Origin: Granulicella sp. S156
GTDB lineage: Bacteria > Acidobacteriota > Terriglobia > Terriglobales > Acidobacteriaceae
DNA: 64,000 bases
Direction: 5' to 3'
Assembly: GCF_009766105.1 (NCBI RefSeq)
Contig: NZ_LMUH01000013.1
Coordinates: 832,341-896,340, forward strand
The translations under genes and the position numbers were made by a program. The notes beneath the pieces are model-generated. The model had not been told where the DNA came from and searched no databases. It was given only the letters and a program-made list of their open reading frames with translations. Of this stretch, positions 27,588 to 35,295 are shown piece after piece. Each line of letters starts with the position of its first letter. Within the stretch, counting starts at the first letter, position 1.

Positions 27588-28697
27588 TTAGCTAAGTGGT
27601 TTGACCGGCATGCCTTCCTGAAGGAACTGCAGACCGGAGAGAATGACCTTGTCTCCAGCGTGGAGACCGGTGAGGACTGGATAGGTATTGCCGAGGGTGT
27701 CGCCGAGCGTGACTGCCACCATATGCGCGGTGTATCCGTTGCCTCCAGAGGCAGCGACAAAGACGAAGGTCTGTCCGCCGACGCGGGTAATAGCAAGTAC
27801 CGGAACTACCGGTGTGGGGTTGCTGGACCACGTGACGCGCGCATTGATGAGTTGCTGATTGCGAACCAGCAATGCGCCGGTTCCGGAAGGCACTTCGGCT
27901 TTAGCGAGGATGGTCTGGGTGCCGTTGTCCACCTGCGGCGAGAGGAAGCTGATGGTGGACTTCGTGATGGTGTTGCCGGCGGTGTCCTGCAAATCTACAG
28001 GCAGGCCAAGCTTCACCTGCGTAGCGCGCTCAGTCGGAATATAGATGTAGGCTTCCAGGCCGGAGTTTTCATCCACGGTGGTGAGTACCGTTGTCGGCGA
28101 AACATAGTCGCCCTGGTGGACGGGAACGTCGCCGATGATGCCTGCAAAGGGAGCGCGGATCTGATAGTAGGCGAGTTGCTCCTGCTGGGTCTGCCTGCCC
28201 TGTACGGCTGCGTCGTAATCGCCGGCCGAGTTGCCGAGCGACTGTACGGCTTGGTCGTAGGCATCGCGCGAGATCACGCCAGCCTCAAAGAGCTGCTTCT
28301 GGCGGTTCTCTTCGATTCGGTTGTAGTCGACGACGGCTTTCTTCTGCAGTTCGGTGCCGCGTTGCTGCGCGACGGTGGCCTGCTGCTTGAGCGGGTCGAT
28401 GGTTATCAGCAGCTGGCCCGCTTTGACGTGGTCGCCAGACTTAACCAGGATGCGAGTGATGTTACCGTCCACCTGAGGCTGCATGGTGGCCGAACGCCGG
28501 CTCTTGATGGTGGAGACATAGGTATCGCTTGCGGGTACGGACGACAAGGAGATCGTCGACACCTGCACGGGCATGGCTTGAGGGCCACCAGCCGCTTGAG
28601 CTGGCGGGGCCTGCTTGCAGCCGGCGAGCCCGATCGCGAACGAAGAAGCAAGAAGCAGTTGAACGGGGACGGTGCTACGAAAAGTCAAACGTTTCAT
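27588..28697 (-). CDS. RND efflux periplasmic adaptor lipoprotein (MFP, AcrA-like)
   Basis: The membrane-fusion partner of the downstream pump, about 369 residues from the ATG at 28697, which follows CAGGAG. Longer in-frame starts up to 28829 would bury the signal peptide, so are rejected. The leader VPVQLLLASSFAIGLAGC ends in a lipobox, so the mature protein should be a lipid-anchored periplasmic adaptor. The lipoyl-like segment (VSGDHVKAGQLLITIDP as KSGDHVKAGQLLITIDP), a coiled-coil hairpin (QQATVAQQRGTELQKKAVVDYNR), and the beta-barrel segment (APFAGIIGDVPVHQGDYVSP) are in the usual order, ending with the membrane-proximal domain. It would join the pump to an outer-membrane channel. Confidence 0.93.
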   Translation of the reverse strand: MKRLTFRSTVPVQLLLASSFAIGLAGCKQAPPAQAAGGPQAMPVQVSTISLSSVPASDTYVSTIKSRRSATMQPQVDGNITRILVKSGDHVKAGQLLITIDPLKQQATVAQQRGTELQKKAVVDYNRIEENRQKQLFEAGVISRDAYDQAVQSLGNSAGDYDAAVQGRQTQQEQLAYYQIRAPFAGIIGDVPVHQGDYVSPTTVLTTVDENSGLEAYIYIPTERATQVKLGLPVDLQDTAGNTITKSTISFLSPQVDNGTQTILAKAEVPSGTGALLVRNQQLINARVTWSSNPTPVVPVLAITRVGGQTFVFVAASGGNGYTAHMVAVTLGDTLGNTYPVLTGLHAGDKVILSGLQFLQEGMPVKPLS

Positions 28698-29144
28698 CAG
28701 TGCGGAAACTCCTGAAGAGATGCTGTTGTCTAGTGTCTCAGGTCTGGTTATCTGTTGAATGGATGAACCCGAGGCAAACAAAGGTGCTAATTCTTTAGCA
28801 CCAGCCCATAACGATCTGTTCAGAGCCAAAAGCCACCCAGACCCTGTCGTGCTGGGTACTTTTCAGACGGTAAAAAGGACAGCATTAAATCTCAGGGAAT
28901 GGTAATACACCGCTGCTGACAATAGAGAGTGCTTCTTTCGAAGACTGTTGGGCTTTGCAGTAAAAGCCGCTTTTTGCCACCCGGTCCGTATTGAAACAAA
29001 GAATGTGCGAATATCGAACAAGAATTCTTGGTCAAGATCACTGCAATTGCAGTCAGCAGCTGAGGTCTTCAACATTCTGCCCCAAAAAGAGCGCGGCCCC
29101 CCAGCAGGGGCCGCGCTCTTTTCAGTGATGACTAGCGATTTGGG
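28698..29144. other. Intergenic region upstream of the efflux genes
   Basis: About 450 bases separate the adaptor start from the end of the TonB-dependent receptor gene. It contains the receptor's terminator (29085-29122) and presumably the efflux promoter. I see no divergent regulator gene, which many RND operons have. Confidence 0.5.
29085..29122 (-). terminator. Rho-independent terminator of the TonB-dependent receptor gene
   Basis: A perfect 16-bp stem, AAAAGAGCGCGGCCCC at 29085-29100 and its complement at 29107-29122, with a 6-base loop. The stem ends in TTTT on both strands, so it may work in both directions. It lies 22 bases after the receptor's stop codon. Confidence 0.9.
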
Positions 29145-32100
29145 TTAGAAAGTCAGGCGTGCGGCGACCTGGATAACGCGAGCGTTGGGCAGGATGCCAT
29201 TGAACTTGACCGAAGTAATGTCGCCTGCATTCGATCCCGTAATGCCGTTGCTGGGATCGCTGAAGGAGGGAGTATTCAATACATTGAATCCGTCAGCACG
29301 CAACTGGAGGGCGGAATCACGGAAGGGGAGATGGAAGCTCTTGAAGAGAGACAGGTCGAGCCGGTTGAAACCAGGGCCATTGACCGTCAGTCTGCCACGC
29401 TGCCCGTAAGGCAGGGTTCCGGCCTGGCTCAGAAGGACCCCATTGACTGGCCCATTAGCCTCAGCCGCAAGGAGATCTGCCTCAGTAAGGTAGGCGGAGG
29501 GCGCCTGGCTGAAGGCACAGGGGTTGAACCAGTGTGCCAACGTTCTCGTTGTCGAGGAGCAGAACTCGTTCGCCTGAGTGGTCGTGTTGGCGGTGCCTCC
29601 TGGAGTGAATGGGTTGCCAACGCGGAACCGCTGTGGAAGGGCGATCGGCGTTCCCGTCTGCACCTGGAAGATAGCCGTCGTCTTCCATCCGCCGATCAGT
29701 TCGTCGATGAATCCCCCGTGGTTCAGGAACGCCTTACCTTTGCCAAAGGGGAGGTCGTACTGCGGGGAGAAGGTGAAGCGGTTGCGTACGTCGGTGTTGC
29801 TGGCTCCATATTCATACTTCAGGCCGAGGAAGGCAGGATTGCCTGCCTCGCCGCCATCCGTGCCTTGAAGGGGTTGAACGGCGTCGTCAAGGCTGTGCGA
29901 CCAGGTATATCCCGCCAGGAAAGACAGACCGTGGGAAAGCTTCTTGTCGAGCTTTGTCTGGAGTGAGTCGTAACGACCCTGACCCTCGTTCGTGACCACA
30001 TCGATGGTGCCGATGTCATAGAAGGGTTGATAGGTCTGAGCGGTTGCGATATCCACGGGGACTACACCCGGATATTGGTTGGCACTATAGCTGACGCGCA
30101 AGTGGCGGCTTTGATTTCCCTGGTAGCCCAGCGTGAAAGACAGGGTGGGAGTGAAGGCTTGCTGCAAGGTCAGATTGTAGGACTCGGTGTACGAGCTCTT
30201 CGCATTGGGATCCTGCCCAAAGAGCGACGGGTATCCGCTGAAGTTCGTTCCCAGGGCGGTGTTCGAGCTGGCTGCCGCGCCGAAACCCGTCTCCAGAGTC
30301 TGGCCATTGGTCGGACATACAACGCCAGTGGTGGCCGTGTTGTAGCAGGATGCGGGGGTGGGATTGTAGGCGGCGCTGAGAAAGAACGGAGGATTGTTGA
30401 AGAGGTTCAGACCCAATCCGATGTTTTCCTGGCCACCGTAGGAGATACCGAAACCTCCGCGAATAACTGTCGTTGCATTGGGTTGATAGGCAAATCCGAG
30501 ACGGGGTGCAAACTCATGGTAATCGGGATTCACCAGGGACCGATTGGAGGTGTACTGCACCGTGATGTTGTCCTTGGCGAAGTCGGCCGCAATTGCCGCA
30601 GGGATCGGGTAGCTGCTCTGCGATTGAGGGATGAGCAAGGTTCCGCTGCCCTGGTTCATGCCGGCGTAGTTGCCAACAAAGTTCGCCTGCATGTCATGCA
30701 GTTCGACGAACGGCTGGGTATACTCCCAGCGCAGCCCAAGGTTCAGGGTGAGGTTCGGACGGACCTTCCAGTCGTCCTGGATGTAGGCCGCATCATACCA
30801 GCGCAAGTCGTTGACCGGAGTATCGCTGTTCAGGCTGGAATTGTGCATCGAGTCGAGCAGGAAGTCGGCAACGCCTGAACCGGTTTTGTCATTGGGGTTA
30901 AGGTCTCCGGGATCGCTGGTGTAGAGTCCGCTGAAGGTTTGGCTGCCGGTTGGGTTCGGCGATTGCAAACCATAAAACCGCGTGTGCTGAATGTTGACGC
31001 CGAACTTGAGGGTATGTTTTCCCCAGACCTTGGAGACGTTATCGATAAACTCAATCACATTCTGCTTTTCGTCGGAGGGTAAATAAGCTGGAATACCGAT
31101 GCCATTGACGTATCCGCCGATGGTTCCGCCGAAATTGATCTCGGGGAAGCCGCCGAGCGATGGGCCATACGGAATACCGCCCAGACCGTACTCAGCTGCT
31201 ACGTTGGCCTGGCTGCCCACCTGCAAATAAGCCGCGTGCAGATAGTTGTAGCCGACCCGGAACTCATTGGACAGCGTCGGTGAAAAGAAGTGCGTCTCGC
31301 TGAATACGCCACCCTTGGCATAGTTGGAAGTCTGGCCATCGCTGCCAAAGCTGCCGCCGTCCAGGATGGGGAAGGGAGGAGCATAGTTTGTGGGATTGTT
31401 GGAGTAGCTGTAACGGGCGAAGGCCTGGTCTTTGGAAGAGGGGTTGTAATCGACGCGAACATCGAACTGGGTGGTGTCATTCGTGAATGCGGTGGCGGGA
31501 ATCGTGTAGTTATCGAAGGCGGTGCCAGCAGGTCCCTGATTGGGTTCTGGGAACAGCTTGAGGATCCGCTGGGCGATTGGATTGATGGCGTTCGGGCAGA
31601 TCACGTTCTGGCCGGGAATGGATGTCGGGTAGACGGCAGTCGCGGAGGGACAGGAGTAGTAGAGGCTTGGATTCTTCGTGATCTCAGCGCCACCAGGCGT
31701 TAGAGAGATATTGCCGCCTGTCTTGTACAGAGGGACTGGGCCGGTGGTAAGCGCCGTGGTGTTGGCTGGATTCAGCATCTCGGAAAAATCGCCGTTCCTC
31801 ATGGCATCCGTTGGAACGGTGTTATTCGGCTGCTCTCCAACGTAAGAGGAGATGCGCGTTCCCTGCGCGTCGGCAAAGATGAAGAGTTTGTCTTTGAGGA
31901 TGGGGCCACCCAGTGTGGCTCCGAAGACATTGTCGTGGTAGGCGGTTGTGCCCGAGGTCTGGAAGTAGTCTCTGGCTTTCAGTCGGTCGTTGCGGAAGTA
32001 CTCCCACAGGCTGCCGTGGACAACATTGGTGCCGGATTTGATGGAGGCGTTGACCGCGGCTCCGGTCGCGCGCCCCAACTCGGCGCTATAGTTGCTGGTC

Positions 32101-32873
32101 TGCACCTTGAACTCTTCCAGCGCGTCCGGCGGAGGGCGAACAGCATAGGTCGCGCCGTTGAGGAAGTCCTGCATATTGGAGTTGTTGTCGACGCCATCGA
32201 GGATGAAGTCGTTCTGGGAGACGCGACTGCCGTTGGACGCGAATGCCCCCGAGCCTGACGTCTGCGAATTGCCTTGGTTTGGCGAACTCACGCCGGTCGT
32301 CAGTTGGGCCAGGAAGAGGTAGTTACGGTCTTCGAGTGGGGAATCGTTGAGTTGCGCCGCGCTGAAGACCTGCCCGGTGGAGGCGTCCTCCGTCTGCAAG
32401 TCCCCTATCGCCTTGACCTCGACGACTTCACTGACCGCACCGGGGCTCAGCTTCAGATTTAAACCCACGAAACCGCTCACATCCACGCGGATGTGGTCTC
32501 TTTGAACCGTTGCGAATCCGGGAGAGCTGACCTTGATGGAATAATTTCCTACTTTTATAGGAGTAAACGTATACTCGCCAGCGCTGCTTGTGGTGCGCGT
32601 GAACGTCAGGTTGTTATCGGTGTTCGTCAGTACGACATTCGCGCCGGGAATGATGGCTCCGGTGGAGTCGGTGATCGTTCCTGAAATGCTTCCCTGATCC
32701 ACCTGGGCAAAGGCTCCCGCGGAGACGAAGGCCAGCAGCAGAATACCCAGAAACCTACTCAATAACCTCTGTAGAGGGCTTGCGCCAATGAAATTCCATG
32801 TTCCTCCATGAGAGGAGGGGCGGACGATGCAGTTTGTGGACGGGGATGCTTGGAGATGCTGTGTCGACGTCAT
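29145..32873 (-). CDS. TonB-dependent receptor, Oar-like, with carboxypeptidase-regulatory domain
   Basis: A 1242-residue outer-membrane protein from the preferred ATG at 32873; an earlier in-frame ATG at 32933 is less likely because it adds 20 residues before the leader. A signal peptide ends at GAFAQ. A CarboxypepD_reg-like domain follows (GSISGTITDSTGAIIPGANV), then a plug with FILDGVDNNSNMQDFLNG and a large beta-barrel ending in a terminal Phe (VAARLTF). No canonical TonB box is obvious. This Oar-like type is greatly expanded in Acidobacteriota and is thought to import polymers or oligosaccharides, without a SusD partner. The ligand is unknown and the neighbours give no clue, unlike the receptor at 54361. 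Its upstream region is AT-rich and highly structured. Confidence 0.92.
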   Translation of the reverse strand: MTSTQHLQASPSTNCIVRPSSHGGTWNFIGASPLQRLLSRFLGILLLAFVSAGAFAQVDQGSISGTITDSTGAIIPGANVVLTNTDNNLTFTRTTSSAGEYTFTPIKVGNYSIKVSSPGFATVQRDHIRVDVSGFVGLNLKLSPGAVSEVVEVKAIGDLQTEDASTGQVFSAAQLNDSPLEDRNYLFLAQLTTGVSSPNQGNSQTSGSGAFASNGSRVSQNDFILDGVDNNSNMQDFLNGATYAVRPPPDALEEFKVQTSNYSAELGRATGAAVNASIKSGTNVVHGSLWEYFRNDRLKARDYFQTSGTTAYHDNVFGATLGGPILKDKLFIFADAQGTRISSYVGEQPNNTVPTDAMRNGDFSEMLNPANTTALTTGPVPLYKTGGNISLTPGGAEITKNPSLYYSCPSATAVYPTSIPGQNVICPNAINPIAQRILKLFPEPNQGPAGTAFDNYTIPATAFTNDTTQFDVRVDYNPSSKDQAFARYSYSNNPTNYAPPFPILDGGSFGSDGQTSNYAKGGVFSETHFFSPTLSNEFRVGYNYLHAAYLQVGSQANVAAEYGLGGIPYGPSLGGFPEINFGGTIGGYVNGIGIPAYLPSDEKQNVIEFIDNVSKVWGKHTLKFGVNIQHTRFYGLQSPNPTGSQTFSGLYTSDPGDLNPNDKTGSGVADFLLDSMHNSSLNSDTPVNDLRWYDAAYIQDDWKVRPNLTLNLGLRWEYTQPFVELHDMQANFVGNYAGMNQGSGTLLIPQSQSSYPIPAAIAADFAKDNITVQYTSNRSLVNPDYHEFAPRLGFAYQPNATTVIRGGFGISYGGQENIGLGLNLFNNPPFFLSAAYNPTPASCYNTATTGVVCPTNGQTLETGFGAAASSNTALGTNFSGYPSLFGQDPNAKSSYTESYNLTLQQAFTPTLSFTLGYQGNQSRHLRVSYSANQYPGVVPVDIATAQTYQPFYDIGTIDVVTNEGQGRYDSLQTKLDKKLSHGLSFLAGYTWSHSLDDAVQPLQGTDGGEAGNPAFLGLKYEYGASNTDVRNRFTFSPQYDLPFGKGKAFLNHGGFIDELIGGWKTTAIFQVQTGTPIALPQRFRVGNPFTPGGTANTTTQANEFCSSTTRTLAHWFNPCAFSQAPSAYLTEADLLAAEANGPVNGVLLSQAGTLPYGQRGRLTVNGPGFNRLDLSLFKSFHLPFRDSALQLRADGFNVLNTPSFSDPSNGITGSNAGDITSVKFNGILPNARVIQVAARLTF

Positions 32874-33315
32874 AGGAGGCCTCAAATTGGAGATTTTTGG
32901 ATAGGGTCGCCCACCTCGAAACAGGCTCTGCAAGGCAAACGAGGGAGGTCTTGATGTGTCTTTCGGTAATTGTTAGTTAACAAAAAATAAAACATAAATG
33001 CGCGAATAGCCATTTAAAAATCACAAATATGAGTTATTTTCGACAAATGCAAAATTTGTCTTTTATTCCTGCATTTGTGATTTCAGGGGTAAACCATTCA
33101 CCCAGTGAGCCTTAGAGATCGGCGAGGAGAGTTTCGCGGTGTTTTGGGGGCGAGGCAAAACACCGCGTCGGCTTCCAATGGCGCCTCTTCTTGGTAAACC
33201 TTTTCCTCTATTTGGGCTCATCTGGGATGGGTCGAGAAGCTTTTGCCGTCATGACGCCCAAAGAAAGAAGCCCTGCTCGCAGGAGCAGGGCTTCTTCATT
33301 CCGCGAAAGACAGAT
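32874..33315. promoter_or_regulatory. AT-rich, structured upstream region of the TonB-dependent receptor gene
   Basis: Four copies of the core ACAAAT, two in each orientation, lie between 33018 and 33083. They form an outer 11-bp inverted repeat (AAATCACAAAT at 33018-33028 with its complement at 33073-33083) and an inner 7-bp one (GACAAAT at 33042-33048, ATTTGTC at 33054-33060). A separate perfect 12-bp hairpin, CGCGGTGTTTTG with its complement, spans 33135-33167. The HD gene's terminator ends the region. Confidence 0.6.
33265..33296 (-). terminator. Rho-independent terminator after the HD-domain gene
   Basis: A perfect 14-bp stem, AAGAAGCCCTGCTC at 33265-33278 and its complement at 33283-33296, has a 4-base loop. 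It is followed on the minus strand by a TTTCTTT run, 20 bases after the stop codon. Confidence 0.9.
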
Positions 33316-33987
33316 TTAACCGACCCAAGCGGAGTTGCGGATGACACTGCAGAAGTTGCCACGAGTGAATTTCGGGTCCTTGTCCGCCAGAACGTCAGCT
33401 TTGACGTTCCCGAAGGTTGTCTCGGGCTTCTGATGGATGCCATCGTAGAACGCCTGCAGAATGTCTTCCTTGAAGTGGGACGTACGTGGATACTTTGAGA
33501 CGATGGCATTGCGTACGTCATCCGAGTACTCGGCATAGGTAAGACCCAGGACGTCCATTTCAACGCCAGCTGTTACCAGGGCGACGACTGGGTGCATATA
33601 TTGCGGAATGCCGGGCGTTGTATGGAGCGCGATTGCCGTCCACACAGTATCGAGATCGGCCTGAGGAATTCCGCGCTCTTTGAGGAAGTTGCGCGCGGCA
33701 TTGGCACCGTCGACCTCGAAGCGATCGGTTGGGCTGCTATGGCCTGGCATGAGGCCGAGGTCATGGAACATGGCGCCCGCATACAGTAATTCAGCGTCAA
33801 ACTTCAGCCCGCGCTGCTTTCCTGCAAGCGCGCCGAAGTAGTAAACGCGGCTGGAGTGGTTAAAGAGCAGTTCGGTTTCGGTGTCCCGGATGAACTCTTT
33901 GATCTCTCGTGCGAGCCTGGTGTCGGGAACGCCAACGCCAGAGATCGACTCCAGTGCGGTGTGCTCTAGATGTGCGGTAGTAGCCAT
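33316..33987 (-). CDS. HD-domain protein, cyanamide hydratase-like
   Basis: A 223-residue metal-dependent HD-superfamily protein, starting at the ATG at 33987 directly after a perfect AGGAGG ribosome site; a longer frame to 34077 has no such site. Metal ligands are visible: His44 in FNHSSRVYYFG, the HD pair at 75-76 in GAMFHDLGL, and a later His in ALHTTPG. The NHSSRVYYFG signature is that of the cyanamide hydratase-like HD group, distinct from the nucleotide-phosphatase HD proteins. The actual substrate is unknown. A beta-carbonic anhydrase gene ends 100 bases upstream on the same strand, so the two may be cotranscribed. A terminator closes the unit. Confidence 0.82.
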   Translation of the reverse strand: MATTAHLEHTALESISGVGVPDTRLAREIKEFIRDTETELLFNHSSRVYYFGALAGKQRGLKFDAELLYAGAMFHDLGLMPGHSSPTDRFEVDGANAARNFLKERGIPQADLDTVWTAIALHTTPGIPQYMHPVVALVTAGVEMDVLGLTYAEYSDDVRNAIVSKYPRTSHFKEDILQAFYDGIHQKPETTFGNVKADVLADKDPKFTRGNFCSVIRNSAWVG

Positions 33988-34086
33988 TTTGATACCTCCT
34001 GTGAGTCTTCTCACAGGACTAACCATAGCCTCGATCCAGAGACACTTCCACGACGCAGATACAGCAATTTCGGACATGACTATTAC

Positions 34087-34668
34087 TTACTGAACGCGGC
34101 CAGCTTCAGTAGCTGACGGAACTTCAATGAGCTTGCCTGAGTGGACGTCATAGACGTAGCCATAGATGGGTATGGACGTGGGTACCAGCGGACTGGTACG
34201 GATACGGGTTACGTCGGCGAGTACGGATTGCACCTGATCTTTGATGGTGAGGAATTCGACAAACTCCGCAGCCGTCGAGCCTGGTCCTTTGCCCACATCT
34301 TTGAAGCCTTCCGGCGTCAAAGCGGCAGTCTCGAGGCTATTCGCGAGCAGACCCCGGATGACCTCATTGGTGAAGAACTGCATCCCGCAATCGGTGTGGT
34401 GGATAACGAAGAACTCGCGGGTTCCGAGCAGCTTGTAGCTGATGACCAGCGAACGAATCGCGTCGTCGGAGGCTCGACCGCCGGCATTGCGGATGACATG
34501 CGCATCGCCTTCGGATAAGCCGGCATATTTGGCTGGGTCGAGCCGCGCGTCCATGCAGGTGAGGATGGCGAAGCTGCGGGCTGGCGGAAGGGCGAGGGAG
34601 GCTTTATCGCCAAAGCTGTCGGCGTAGGCTTGGTTTGCAGCTAGAACTTCGGTGAGAATCTGGCTCAT
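34087..34668 (-). CDS. Beta-class carbonic anhydrase
   Basis: A 193-residue enzyme that interconverts carbon dioxide and bicarbonate in the cytoplasm. The zinc ligands and catalytic dyad are all visible: Cys38, Asp40 and Arg42 in LTCMDARLD, and His91 and Cys94 in [21 protein letters not shown], a family hallmark, lies between. The length fits the small beta-class enzymes. It is followed by the HD-domain gene on the same strand at 100 bases. Bicarbonate supply for carboxylases or pH control is the usual role; no linked carboxylase is seen here. Confidence 0.94.
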   Translation of the reverse strand: MSQILTEVLAANQAYADSFGDKASLALPPARSFAILTCMDARLDPAKYAGLSEGDAHVIRNAGGRASDDAIRSLVISYKLLGTREFFVIHHTDCGMQFFTNEVIRGLLANSLETAALTPEGFKDVGKGPGSTAAEFVEFLTIKDQVQSVLADVTRIRTSPLVPTSIPIYGYVYDVHSGKLIEVPSATEAGRVQ

Positions 34669-34976
34669 CGCTAATGGCTCCTATTGTTGCTCGTGCGGTG
34701 TGAAAGGAATGAACAGGCTATGACCACATGGTCGTACCCATTCACGGTGCTTTAATGGCAAACCGTTTTGCGAGAGATAAAAGGCTGGGATTGTACGGAG
34801 CGAAAGGCACTCGGAAGCCTGAAGTTTCGTCAGCAGGAACGGCTGGACAAAGAGCTGCAGGGGCGACAACAGGTTGAGGCGCTGGAGTGCATACCGAGAA
34901 GGTACTTGCTCGATAGAAGCGCGTCAAGCAGAGCGTCGTCGTTCTGCTGACATCGTGAGGTAAATCCATTCTAGTT

Positions 34977-34993
34977 TTTGAAATTGTTTCAAA
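34977..34993. promoter_or_regulatory. Operator-like palindrome upstream of GH38
   Basis: TTTGAAA and TTTCAAA flank three bases in an AT-rich stretch, about 300 bases before the GH38 start. It fits a dimeric repressor site in size, but could be chance in AT-rich DNA. Confidence 0.3.
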
Positions 34994-35166
34994 CTTTCGT
35001 ACATGCTGACTCGTCATAGTTACGAAGCCTTTGGTAACGATGCCAATACCTGTTTTTGGGGGATCATCGCTCTCATACCGGTTGAGGACGTCTGTCACGG
35101 ACGGTCTCTACCGTTAGAAGTGCTCCCTTTTGATATCTCATTGATTTATGTGTGGTTGCGTTATGC

Positions 35167-35185
35167 CGTTACGAGGGACGTAACG
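35167..35185. promoter_or_regulatory. Operator-like inverted repeat upstream of GH38
   Basis: CGTTACG and CGTAACG flank five bases, about 110 bases before the GH38 start. The TTACG/CGTAA half-sites also appear in the operator at 63224, but there they are 4 bases apart, so one protein may not bind both. Confidence 0.4.
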
Positions 35186-35295
35186 TTGACATTGCCCACG
35201 TGGAGAGGCGTAGCGTGGATAGCGGTTTGTGTTTCGCAGAATTGCACATTCATTCTGCAACAGGAAGAAAGATATTCCAGTGTTCAGAGGTAGTC

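Larger units (their letters stand above)
34669..35295. other. Intergenic region upstream of the GH38 gene
   Basis: About 630 bases between the divergent carbonic anhydrase and GH38 genes, with no supported gene. Two operator-like inverted repeats are noted separately at 34977 and 35167. The promoters for both genes should be here. Confidence 0.5.

Noticed and set aside
27564-28715. Plus-strand open frame of 383 codons opposite the RND adaptor
   Set aside because: It mirrors the adaptor gene; the adaptor has lipobox and family motifs, while this frame has none.
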